Assembly: GCA_903898725.1 (NCBI GenBank)
Contig: CAIUGQ010000405.1
Span: 1 to 14,039 of the forward strand
Reading direction: 5' to 3'
Source: an uncultured Burkholderiales bacterium
GTDB lineage: Bacteria; Pseudomonadota; Gammaproteobacteria; Burkholderiales; Burkholderiaceae_E
DNA length: 14,039 nucleotides
A model generated the notes under the pieces. It saw nothing but the letters and a program-made list of their open reading frames with translations, searched no databases and was not told where the DNA came from. This document shows positions 1 to 6,876 of this stretch, one piece after another (the first letter of the stretch is position 1; every line of letters starts with the position of its first letter). The translations under genes were made by a program, and so were the position numbers.

Positions 1-66
1 GTGCCATCAGCCGCGCTTCGGCGGACGATGACGCCCCGTCCGCCTGGAACAGACCGAGAGCCCGAG

Positions 67-744
67 ATGGAATTCGACGACGTCATCCGCAGCCGCCGCA
101 GCATCCGCGGCTTCCTCGACAAGCCGGTGCCCCGGGCGCTGATCGAGGCCATCCTCGAGCTCGCGATGCGTGCGCCGAGCTCGATGAACACCCAGCCCTG
201 GCACTTCCACGTCGTGGCGGGCGCGGTGCTCGACCGGATCCGTGCGGGCAACGTCGAGCGCAACCTCGCCGGCATCCCTCACTCGCGGGAGTTCCGCCTC
301 GGCCCCGAGTACGCGGGCGACCATCGCGGGCGGCAGGTCGAGATCGCCAAGCAGCTCTTCGGCGCGATGGGCATCGCCCGCGACGACAAGCAGGCGCGCC
401 AGGACTGGGTGCTGCGCGGCTTCCGTCAGTTCGACGCCCCCGCGTCGATCATCGTCACCTACGACCGCGCGCTGCACGGCAGCGACATCCCGCCGTTCGA
501 CTGCGGGGCCGTGGTCAATTGCCTGGTGAACGCCGCGTGGTCGCGCGGGCTGGGCTGCGTGATCAACAGTCAGGGGATCATGCAGTCGCCGGTGGTGCGG
601 GCCGAGGCGCGCATCCCCGAAGACGAAGTGATCCAGACGTGTGTGGCGATCGGCTGGCCGGATGAGACGTTTCCGGCGAATGCAGTGGTGTCGCGCAGGA
701 AGGGGGTGGAGGAGGCGGTGAGGTTTCTGGGGTTCGAGGACTGA
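67..744 (+). CDS. Nitroreductase-family FMN oxidoreductase
   Basis: The 225-residue product fits the single-domain nitroreductase family: FMN-dependent, cytoplasmic, usually dimeric enzymes that use NAD(P)H to reduce nitroaromatics, quinones or related substrates. The N-terminus has the family's FMN-phosphate motif RSRRSIR (residues 8-14) and the second flavin segment APSSMNTQPWHFHVV (about 36-50). The C-terminal half has the expected Gly-rich and AIGWP segments. I chose the ATG at 67 because the family motif begins seven residues later and GAGAG (55-59) lies 7 bases upstream. The frame stays open to base 1, but those extra 22 residues look non-homologous. It converges on the LysR gene ending at 804, with no clear terminator in the 59-base gap. 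The substrate cannot be read from the sequence; family assignment is firm. Confidence 0.87.
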   Translation: MEFDDVIRSRRSIRGFLDKPVPRALIEAILELAMRAPSSMNTQPWHFHVVAGAVLDRIRAGNVERNLAGIPHSREFRLGPEYAGDHRGRQVEIAKQLFGAMGIARDDKQARQDWVLRGFRQFDAPASIIVTYDRALHGSDIPPFDCGAVVNCLVNAAWSRGLGCVINSQGIMQSPVVRAEARIPEDEVIQTCVAIGWPDETFPANAVVSRRKGVEEAVRFLGFED

Positions 745-803
745 ACCCTCAGGACCGCGGCCGATAGACGTGCGCGACGGCCAGCACCCAGGCCACCAGG
801 CGT

Positions 804-1841
804 TCAGGCGTCACTGGGCTTGGCCTTCGAACGCCGGGTCGTCTGCTTCGTCTGCTTCGTTTGCGACGGACCCTCCAGCGACGCGAGCCAGCGTTCCCGC
901 AGCAGCGACTCCTCGCGCAGCACCTCGGCATGCGCGCGCTGCACGCCCTCGACGAACGCGACCATGGCCGGGGACATCGTCCGCTTGCGCAGACGGACGA
1001 TGCTCCATTCGACGCCCAGCCACTTCGCCTCCAGCAGCGGCACGATCTGGCCACGATCGAGTTCTGCCCGCACCATCCCCAAGGTCGCGAACGTGAACGC
1101 GTCCGTGTTCGCCACGACACCGGTCGCGAATCGAATGGACGGACATTCGATCGCCGGAAAGGGCAGCGTCGAGGCCCCGCCGTGGACCGACGGCGCGCGC
1201 CGGGCGGCGAGGATCGGCTTCAGCACGCGCGGCGGCAGCATCACCACCTGGGCGAACGGATAGTCCAGCACGTCGGCGATGGCGAGCGACGTTCTGCCTG
1301 CCAGCGGATGCCCGGCACGCACGACGACCCACCCTGACATCGGCGTGAGCTCGGCGACGACCTCGAAGGCGTCCGCGCCCTCCAGGACGCTGGCCTCGGC
1401 GATGGCGAGGTCGACCGTACGCGCGCGAAGCAATCGGGCCACCACGGCGGGGTCGTTCATCACGGTCCGCAGCCGAACCCCCGGGTGCGCGGCGGCAAAC
1501 CGCGCGGCGCAGATCGGCCCGAGCACTTCGGCCACGTACGGGCCCATGCCCACCGAGAGCTCGCCTGTTCCGAGCCCCTTGGCGAGTGCCACCTCCCGCT
1601 CGAGGTCACCGACCCCCGCCAACACATCGGCGACGTGCTGCATGAACACGCGACCGAAGTCGGTCGGCTCGTGCCCCGATCGGCTGCGATTGAAGAGCGG
1701 CAGCCCGACACGCGCTTCGAGCTCCTGGATGCCGCGACTCAGGGACGGCTGCGCGATACCCAATGCCTCGGCGGCGCGGCTGAAGCTGCCGTGGTCTGCC
1801 AGTGCCTGCGCGTGGCGGAGCAGTCGAAGGTCGATCGACAC
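804..1841 (-). CDS. LysR-family transcriptional regulator, divergent to the DUF1254 pair
   Basis: This 345-residue protein has the LysR layout: an N-terminal winged helix-turn-helix (about residues 5-62, with FSRAAEALGIAQPSLSRGIQ at 20-39) and a C-terminal periplasmic-binding-protein-like effector domain (about 90-300). The start is GTG at 1841, supported by GGGAG (plus-strand 1849-1853) 7 bases upstream and by the standard start of the helix-turn-helix. It is longer than the usual 300 or so residues because of a polar, basic tail (about 320-345) containing a TKQTKQT repeat. LysR proteins normally control the divergent neighbour and themselves, so the two exported DUF1254/DUF1214 genes are the likely targets; this is inference from position. 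The inducer is unknown. Confidence 0.92.
   Translation of the reverse strand: MSIDLRLLRHAQALADHGSFSRAAEALGIAQPSLSRGIQELEARVGLPLFNRSRSGHEPTDFGRVFMQHVADVLAGVGDLEREVALAKGLGTGELSVGMGPYVAEVLGPICAARFAAAHPGVRLRTVMNDPAVVARLLRARTVDLAIAEASVLEGADAFEVVAELTPMSGWVVVRAGHPLAGRTSLAIADVLDYPFAQVVMLPPRVLKPILAARRAPSVHGGASTLPFPAIECPSIRFATGVVANTDAFTFATLGMVRAELDRGQIVPLLEAKWLGVEWSIVRLRKRTMSPAMVAFVEGVQRAHAEVLREESLLRERWLASLEGPSQTKQTKQTTRRSKAKPSDA
842..868 (-). repeat. 9-base in-frame tandem repeat in the LysR 3' end
   Basis: Two perfect copies of TCTGCTTCG (842-850 and 851-859, plus-strand sequence) are followed by a diverged third copy, TTTGCGACG (860-868). Read on the minus strand they encode the repeated Q-T-K residues in the polar C-terminal tail of the LysR protein. 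The period is a multiple of three, so copy-number change would lengthen or shorten the tail without breaking the frame. Confidence 0.7.
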
Positions 1842-1872
1842 CAGGAAACTCCCGAATCGGCAACGGCGTGAA

Positions 1873-1889
1873 TATACCCAATTCGCATA
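1873..1889. promoter_or_regulatory. Candidate LysR box, TAT-N11-ATA
   Basis: In the 149-base gap between the divergent LysR and DUF1254 genes, TAT (1873-1875) and ATA (1887-1889) form a dyad that fits the LysR T-N11-A rule. The hexamer TATATT on the minus strand (1872-1877) could also be the -10 element of the LysR gene, about 30 bases upstream of its GTG start, so the site would suit autoregulation. No good -35 match accompanies it. The stretch is visibly more AT-rich than the flanking genes. The arms are short, so this is a modest call. Confidence 0.35.
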
Positions 1890-1895
1890 CGAACC

Positions 1896-1919
1896 ATAGC
1901 TGCCATGAGCTTGAGCTAT
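1896..1919. promoter_or_regulatory. Inverted repeat, candidate LysR operator of the DUF1254 operon
   Basis: ATAGCT (1896-1901) and AGCTAT (1914-1919) are perfect 6-base inverted arms with a 12-base spacer, in the AT-richer middle of the divergent intergenic region. The right arm overlaps a weak plus-strand -35-like TTGAGC (1911-1916); 17 bases on is a poor -10 match, CACACT (1934-1939). A regulator dyad reaching into the -35 region is the usual arrangement for LysR-activated promoters. The dyad is seen directly; the function is inferred. Confidence 0.45.
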
Positions 1920-1990
1920 ATCAGGCAGCCAAGCACACTCCCGCCTGGCATCGGCAGACGACGCCCGCCGACCACGGACTGGGAGGTCCC

Positions 1991-3385
1991 ATGAGGTTCA
2001 GCACCGTCTCTCGCGTTGCCTTGGCCACCGTGCTCTGTCTCGTGGCGATGGTCGGCGCCCGCGCCCAGAGCGCGCCCGCCCCGACACCGGCGGAAGCGAG
2101 GGCGATCGCCAGGGAAGCGTGGCTGTACGCCTATGCCCCCGTGCAGGGCTACCAGACGCTGTACAGCCAGACCCAGAACAAGGACGCCTCCGGCTACATC
2201 GGTGGCTTCAACCGCTTCCGGCACTACACGCGCTCATCGACGCCGCAGGACAAGGACATCGTCACGCCGAACAACGACACGCCCTACTCGTGGGCGTGGC
2301 TGGACCTGCGCGCCGAGCCCATCGTGCTGTCGCTGCCGGCGGTGCCGGCACCGCGCTACTACGTGAACCAGTGGTTCGACCTGTACACGCACAACTTCGC
2401 CTACACCGGTGTGCGGGCGACGGGTCGCGACGCGGGGACCTACCTGTTCGTGGGGCCGCGCTGGAAGGGCGCGGTGCCCAAGGGCATCACGAAGGTGTTC
2501 CGATCGGAAACCGAGTTCATCGGGACGCTGACCCGCACGCAGCTGAACGATCCGAATGACATCTCGGCGATGCACGCGATCCAGACCCGGTACACGCTCA
2601 CGCCCCTCTCGCAGTTCACCGGCCAGCGGGCACCGAGGCCCGCGCCCCCGGTCGCCTGGCCGGCCTGGGATGCGAGCAAGGCCGAAGGCATCGGCTTCAT
2701 CACCTACCTCAACGCGATGCTGCCGTTCATGCCGACGGTGCCTTCCGAGAAGGCCCTGTTCGCCCGCTTCGCGAAGATCGGCATCGGTCCTGGCAAGCCG
2801 TTCTATCCGGCCAAGCTCGCCCCGCAGGTCCGCACTGCCATCGAGCTGGGCGTCGCGGATGCCTCCAAGGCACTGAAGGACACGGCCCTCGCACAATCGA
2901 GCTCGAAGGGGTTCTTCGGCGCCCGCAGCGAGCTGGGCACGGACTACGTCATGAACCGGTCCTTGGGGGCCATGCTCGGCATCTACGGCAACAGCACGGC
3001 AGAGGCCGTCTATGGCACCCAGCAGACCGGGCCGGACGGCAAGGTGCTGGACGGCAGCAGGCGCTGGGTGCTGCGCTTCGAGCCAGGCCAGCTGCCACCT
3101 GTCACCGAGTTCTGGTCGATCACGATGTACACCCTGCCGGAGCGACTGCTCGTCGACAACCCGATCAATCGCTACTCGCTCGGCGACCGGACGGCGGGCC
3201 TCAAGCAGGGCGCCGACGGGTCGCTCGAGATCTACATGCAGCACGACAACCCGGGGCCGGACAAGGCGTCGAACTGGTTGCCCGCGCCGAAGGGTCCGTT
3301 CTTCTTCGTCGCGCGCTTCTACGGGCCCAGGCAGTCGGCGATGGACGGGACGTGGACGCTGCCGCCGCTGGTCGAACGCCCGTGA
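1991..3385 (+). CDS. Exported DUF1254/DUF1214 protein, first of a tandem pair
   Basis: The product is 464 residues. An apparent Sec signal peptide (residues 1-25, ending GARA before Gln26) suggests a periplasmic location. The DUF1254 domain follows, with the characteristic segment VTPNNDTPYSWAWLDL from residue 91 and the RYYVNQWFDLYT stretch after it. The C-terminal DUF1214 domain contains VTEFWSITMY (371-380), then NPINRYSLGDR and the NWLPAPKGPF motif near the end. The ATG at 1991 is chosen because GGGAGG (1981-1986) precedes it and the signal peptide starts there; the open frame upstream has no such support. Known DUF1254/DUF1214 proteins have this two-domain order and no settled enzymatic activity, so I assign none. 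It is followed after 34 bases by a paralogue and is probably controlled by the divergent LysR. Confidence 0.88.
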   Translation: MRFSTVSRVALATVLCLVAMVGARAQSAPAPTPAEARAIAREAWLYAYAPVQGYQTLYSQTQNKDASGYIGGFNRFRHYTRSSTPQDKDIVTPNNDTPYSWAWLDLRAEPIVLSLPAVPAPRYYVNQWFDLYTHNFAYTGVRATGRDAGTYLFVGPRWKGAVPKGITKVFRSETEFIGTLTRTQLNDPNDISAMHAIQTRYTLTPLSQFTGQRAPRPAPPVAWPAWDASKAEGIGFITYLNAMLPFMPTVPSEKALFARFAKIGIGPGKPFYPAKLAPQVRTAIELGVADASKALKDTALAQSSSKGFFGARSELGTDYVMNRSLGAMLGIYGNSTAEAVYGTQQTGPDGKVLDGSRRWVLRFEPGQLPPVTEFWSITMYTLPERLLVDNPINRYSLGDRTAGLKQGADGSLEIYMQHDNPGPDKASNWLPAPKGPFFFVARFYGPRQSAMDGTWTLPPLVERP

Positions 3386-3419
3386 TGGACTTCCAAGATT
3401 TCTTCCAGCCGAGCAACCC

Positions 3420-4904
3420 ATGAAGATGAACGTGATCGCCCAACGCCTGCTGCCGGCATTGATCCTGACGCTGACGCCCTTCGCGAGCGCCCCCGCGCAG
3501 CAGGTCCCGCTGCCGAGAACCGCTGCCGAGGTCCCGGCACCGCCTGCCGGCACCGCGATGAGCAAGGCCTATGTGCAGACGGTCGGCAGGATGGCGTATC
3601 TCTGGGGTTACGCACTGGTCAACTCGCATAACCGTCGAGCCGGATTCGCCTACCTGTCGGGCCAGAACGGCAACGTCGCCGGCTTGAACGGCGGTGTGGT
3701 GCCGATGGCGCCGATCAATCAGGCCGCCATGCTGACCGACTACGTCGACCCCGCGCAGACCTTCGTGACCTGCCCGAATCAGGACGTGGTCTACGGCGCG
3801 GGCTATTTCGCGCTCGACAAGGAACCGGTGGTCTTCCAGGTGCCGAACTTCGGCGACCGGTTCTGGGTCTATGCGCTCTACGACGCGCGAACCGATCAGT
3901 TCGCGCAGATCGGCAAGCCCTACGGCACGAAGCCCGGCTTCTACATGATGGTCGGTCCCAACTGGAAGGGCACGAAGCCGGCGGGCATCACGGCGGTCGT
4001 ACGGTCGTCCACCGAACTCGCCTTCTCCATCCCGCGCATCTTCAAGGGCGACAGCGAGCAGGAGACCCGGGCCGTCCAGCCGCTGGTCAATCAGGTCATG
4101 TTCTATCCGCTGAGCCAGTTCAACGGAAAGATGAAGACCACCGACTGGAGCCGGCTGCCGAAGTGGCCCACGCCCGCCGGCGCGGTCGGCGAAACCAAGT
4201 GGGTGGTGCCCGAGAAGTTCTACGAGCAGTTGCCCGGTGTGATGAAGCTCGTGCCGCCGATGCCGGGCGAGGAGTCGCTCTATGCGTGGATCTCGTCGGT
4301 GTGGACGGCCGCCGAGAAGGACCCGGCGATCAAGGACGCACTGATCGAATCGTTCGTGGCGGCCGACAAGGACACGATCGCGCCCTTCTTCCGTTGGGAC
4401 CAGAACGGACGGCCCGCCGGCAATGGCTGGAACTCGCCGGTCAACAACGCGCAATGGGGCAACGACTATCTCAATCGCACCGCGACCGCGAAGTCGAACA
4501 TGTACGACAACCGGCCGATCGAGACGAAGTACATCTATCGCGACTACGACAGCGAGGGCCGTCAGCTCGAGGGCAAGTACAGCTACAGCGTGACCTTCGC
4601 CAAGGGACAGGAGCCGCCGGTGAAGGGCTTCTGGTCGTTGACGGTCTACAACGACAAGCATGTGTTCCACCCCAACCCGCTCAAGCGCTATTCGCTCGGC
4701 ACGAAGAGCAAGTCGTTCATGAAGTACAACCCGGATGGTTCGCTGACGCTGTACTTCGGGGCGAAGTCACCGGGCCAGGACAAGGAGTCGAACTGGGTGC
4801 CGGCCCCCGAGGGAGAGTTCTCGCTGTATATCCGCGCCTACTGGGCGGAGCCTTCGATCATCAACGGCAGCTGGATGCCTCCCAACGTCGTTCGCGGCAA
4901 CTGA
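3420..4904 (+). CDS. Exported DUF1254/DUF1214 protein, second of the pair
   Basis: The product is 494 residues. Its signal peptide (about 1-26, with a hydrophobic LLPALILTLTPFA core and APA before Gln27) predicts export. DUF1254 hallmarks are VTCPNQDVVYGAGYF (near 116) and the RFWVYALYDARTDQFAQ stretch. The DUF1214 part carries VKGFWSLTVYNDKHVF from 401, NPLKRYSLGTK and NWVPAPEGEFSLYIRAYW near the end. It shares domain order and many motifs with the preceding protein but is clearly divergent: PNQDVVYG replaces PNNDTPYS, and it has extra sequence in the middle. It is therefore an old paralogue rather than a fresh duplicate. The ATG at 3420 lies 34 bases after the previous stop with only a weak ribosome-binding site, so translation may depend on the upstream gene. 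Function unknown; the two proteins may act together in the periplasm. Confidence 0.87.
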   Translation: MKMNVIAQRLLPALILTLTPFASAPAQQVPLPRTAAEVPAPPAGTAMSKAYVQTVGRMAYLWGYALVNSHNRRAGFAYLSGQNGNVAGLNGGVVPMAPINQAAMLTDYVDPAQTFVTCPNQDVVYGAGYFALDKEPVVFQVPNFGDRFWVYALYDARTDQFAQIGKPYGTKPGFYMMVGPNWKGTKPAGITAVVRSSTELAFSIPRIFKGDSEQETRAVQPLVNQVMFYPLSQFNGKMKTTDWSRLPKWPTPAGAVGETKWVVPEKFYEQLPGVMKLVPPMPGEESLYAWISSVWTAAEKDPAIKDALIESFVAADKDTIAPFFRWDQNGRPAGNGWNSPVNNAQWGNDYLNRTATAKSNMYDNRPIETKYIYRDYDSEGRQLEGKYSYSVTFAKGQEPPVKGFWSLTVYNDKHVFHPNPLKRYSLGTKSKSFMKYNPDGSLTLYFGAKSPGQDKESNWVPAPEGEFSLYIRAYWAEPSIINGSWMPPNVVRGN

Positions 4905-4905
4905 G

Positions 4906-4926
4906 CGCGGCCCGCGGCGGGGCGCG
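4906..4926. terminator. GC-rich stem-loop after the DUF1254 operon
   Basis: CGCGGCCC (4906-4913) can pair with GGGGCGCG (4919-4926) with one G-G mismatch around a 5-base loop, starting two bases after the stop of the second DUF1254 gene and before the convergent aldolase gene ends. There is no T-run on either side, so it is not a classic intrinsic terminator. Position is the main argument. Confidence 0.35.
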
Positions 4927-4957
4927 AAGCCTTGCAGGACGAGGTTGGGGGAGGCGG

Positions 4958-5731
4958 TCAGTCGAGCGCGGCGACGAACTTCGACTTCCACAAGGCCCAC
5001 GGGCGCCCCATGACCTGCCGGTTGGTGCGCGTCGCGAGTTCGCACTCGCAGGGCGACAGGTACTTCACCGCGCCGCCCAGGCCGATCGCGCGATGCTGGA
5101 GGTCCGCGTTCTGCTGCGTGTAGTGCGCCCGGAACACCGCTTCCGGCAGATCGCGGCCGACCGCGCAGAACCCGTGGCCGCGCATGAGCACGACGGCCCC
5201 GTCGGCCACGGCCTCGGCCAGCCGTGCCCCCTGGTCGTTGTCGCGGATCAGCAGATCGGTCATGCCGAAGTGCTCGCGCATCTCGAACACCGGCACATCG
5301 CCGCCGAGAAAGCTGGCCATGTGCGAGATCGGCGCCAGCGGCACGCTCGATGCCGCGAACGGGACGACCGCCGGCGCATGGCTGTGCACGACGGCGCGGA
5401 CGTCCGGGCGGCTCGCGTAGATCCGCCCGTGGATGAATCGCTCGAGGTACGGCGTGCGCAGGTCGCCGTCGAGTGGCGCCGAGTCGAGATCGAAGGCCAT
5501 GATGTCGCCGGCCTCGACGTGTTCGGGAGGGCACGCGCGCGACATCAGGTAGCGGTCGGGCCGGTCCGGGTGCCGGACGCTGACGTGGCCGAAGCCGTCG
5601 AGCACCCCGAGGCCGGCCAGGATGCGGTTGGCGGCGACGAGGTCGTTCGACACCGTGCCCGCCGAGGCGGCCGGGCTCATGCCGCGGCTGGGGCCGGCAC
5701 CGCCGGGAGACGTGTCGTGGTCGAGGTTCAT
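4958..5731 (-). CDS. Class II aldolase/adducin-family protein
   Basis: This 257-residue cytoplasmic protein belongs to the zinc-dependent class II aldolase/adducin fold, which includes fuculose-phosphate aldolase and decarboxylases such as the 2-hydroxy-3-carboxymuconate-semialdehyde type. The phosphate-loop equivalent is GHVSVR (48-53). The expected zinc ligands are His116 and His118 in VVHSHAP plus His186 in MRGHG. Glu97, in the segment ending PYLE, corresponds to the family's catalytic acid. The first 25 or so residues look disordered; Met18 is an alternative start. The gene starts 7 bases after the stop of the Bug-type binding protein, so the two are co-transcribed, suggesting the enzyme acts on the imported carboxylate or a product of it. 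The exact reaction (aldol cleavage, decarboxylation or epimerisation) cannot be read from sequence. Confidence 0.86.
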   Translation of the reverse strand: MNLDHDTSPGGAGPSRGMSPAASAGTVSNDLVAANRILAGLGVLDGFGHVSVRHPDRPDRYLMSRACPPEHVEAGDIMAFDLDSAPLDGDLRTPYLERFIHGRIYASRPDVRAVVHSHAPAVVPFAASSVPLAPISHMASFLGGDVPVFEMREHFGMTDLLIRDNDQGARLAEAVADGAVVLMRGHGFCAVGRDLPEAVFRAHYTQQNADLQHRAIGLGGAVKYLSPCECELATRTNRQVMGRPWALWKSKFVAALD

Positions 5732-5738
5732 GGGCGGC

Positions 5739-6725
5739 TCACTCGGGCTGGATGCCGATGTACTTGACCAGCACGGAGAAGCGTTCGACGTCCTCCGCGA
5801 TGACCTGCTTCATCGCCGCCGGCGAACCGGCATTCGGCACGAGACCGGCGGCTCGCAGCTTGTCCGCGACATCGCTCGACGCCAGCGCGCCCCGAAGCGC
5901 CTCGTGCAGCCGGTCGACGATGGCCGGCGGCGTCCCGGCCGGCGCGGCGAGCGCGAAGTACGTCGGGATCAGCGCCGGGGCCGAGACGCCCGCTTCCTTG
6001 AGCGTCGGCACCTCCGGCAGCAGCTCGATCCGCGTGTCGCTGCCGACCGCCAGGGCACGCAGGCGGCCGGCGCGCAGGAGGCCGAGGAGCGAGGGCGGCG
6101 ACGCGATGGTCAGGTCGACTTCGCCGGCGACGACCGCCGCCACCGCCGGTGGCGCGCCCTTGTACGGCACGTGCTGCAGGGTCATGCCGGTGGCCCGCGC
6201 CAGCGCCTCGAGGTTGAGCTGCGCCATGCTGCCGACGCCGTAGCTGCCGTAGCGGATCGCGCCCGGCCGGGCGCGTCCGAGCGCCACCAGTTCCGCCAGG
6301 CTGCTCACGCCCAGCGCCGGCGAGACGACGAGCACGTACGGCCCGTCGACCGCGATGCCGATCGGTGCGAAGTCCTTGCGCGGATCGTACGGAAGCCGGG
6401 CATAGAGGCTCGGATTGACGCCCAGCGCGCCGCGATCCGTCATCAGCAGGGTGTAGCCATCCGGAGCGGCCTTGGCGACCGCGTCGGTGCCGACGAGCCC
6501 GTTGGCACCCGGCCTGTTGTCGATCACCATCGGCTGGCCCAGCCGCTCGCCCATCTTCTGCGCGAGCGTGCGCGCCGTGCTGTCCGCGCCTCCGCCCGGG
6601 GGAAACGGCACGACGAGCCGGATCGGACGATCGGGGTACGAGGGCGCCTGAGCCTGACCGGTGCCGGTCGCTGCCGCGATGAGCAGCGCCAGCATCAGGC
6701 CGGGGATCGATCGATAAGGGTTCAA
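5739..6725 (-). CDS. TctC/Bug-type periplasmic solute-binding protein (TTG start)
   Basis: The 328-residue product is a tripartite-tricarboxylate-transporter receptor of the Bug family, which binds small, mostly carboxylate ligands in the periplasm. A signal peptide covers about residues 1-26 (ending GQAQA). Family signatures follow: YPDRPIRLVVPFPPGGGAD, then NRPGANGLVGTDAVAKAAPDGYTL, VPYKGAPPA and LPEVPTLKEAG. An upstream ATG at 6800 would put 25 unrelated residues before the signal peptide. I instead choose TTG at 6725, because GGGAG lies exactly 7 bases upstream and it gives the normal Bug length. No TctA or TctB membrane genes are in the window, which is common for Burkholderiales Bug proteins. 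It forms an operon with the downstream aldolase, and the Nac-like LysR upstream on the same strand is the likely regulator. Confidence 0.92.
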   Translation of the reverse strand: MNPYRSIPGLMLALLIAAATGTGQAQAPSYPDRPIRLVVPFPPGGGADSTARTLAQKMGERLGQPMVIDNRPGANGLVGTDAVAKAAPDGYTLLMTDRGALGVNPSLYARLPYDPRKDFAPIGIAVDGPYVLVVSPALGVSSLAELVALGRARPGAIRYGSYGVGSMAQLNLEALARATGMTLQHVPYKGAPPAVAAVVAGEVDLTIASPPSLLGLLRAGRLRALAVGSDTRIELLPEVPTLKEAGVSAPALIPTYFALAAPAGTPPAIVDRLHEALRGALASSDVADKLRAAGLVPNAGSPAAMKQVIAEDVERFSVLVKYIGIQPE

Positions 6726-6732
6726 GGACGCA

Positions 6733-6737
6733 CTCCC
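6733..6737 (-). promoter_or_regulatory. Ribosome-binding site deciding the TTG start of the Bug gene
   Basis: The minus strand reads GGGAG here, 7 bases before the TTG at 6725. The same GGGAG-7-start arrangement occurs before the GTG start of the first LysR gene, and AAGGA sits 7 bases before the TTG start of the third, which strengthens the non-ATG choice. Confidence 0.6.
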
Positions 6738-6758
6738 GTGGTTGTCGTGCAGGGTCGA

Positions 6759-6772
6759 GCACCGTGCGGTGC
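6759..6772. repeat. Palindrome GCACCG-TG-CGGTGC in the Bug leader
   Basis: Perfect 6-base arms flank a 2-base centre, 34 bases upstream of the Bug start. It could be a dyad operator or fold as a small leader hairpin. The rest of the 151-base gap between this gene and the upstream LysR (6726-6876) shows no convincing promoter. The only other notable element is an imperfect CTT-AAG dyad on the minus strand around 6842-6858 that fits the T-N11-A rule loosely. Confidence 0.35.
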
Positions 6773-6876
6773 CCGGTCCCGGCCTCGATGCCGCAGGCAC
6801 ATTTCAGCGCGCGCCCCCTCCTGCGTCCACTACCGTTCTCTTTGCCCAGCCATAAGGAAATCGGCTCGATCGACCC

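Noticed and set aside
1..66. An N-terminal extension of the nitroreductase from a GTG at base 1
   Set aside because: The first 22 residues are low-complexity Pro/Arg-rich and precede the standard family N-terminus; ATG at 67 has a plausible ribosome-binding site. Because the window starts here, an upstream gene end cannot be excluded.
745..803. A terminator between the nitroreductase and first LysR genes
   Set aside because: Only a 5-base GGCCG/CGGCC pairing with a 14-base loop and no T-run is present, which is within chance for this composition.
2234..3565. A 443-codon minus-strand open frame opposite the first DUF1254 gene
   Set aside because: Same reason: low-complexity shadow composition and no family match against a well-supported sense gene.
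3201..4670. A 489-codon minus-strand open frame opposite the second DUF1254 gene
   Set aside because: Its translation is rich in Arg, His, Val and Asp with no motif, a mirror of the real codons; the plus-strand gene has a signal peptide and family motifs.
4163..5767. A 534-codon plus-strand open frame spanning the DUF1254 and aldolase genes
   Set aside because: It crosses a convergent gene boundary and reads out of frame through two recognised proteins.
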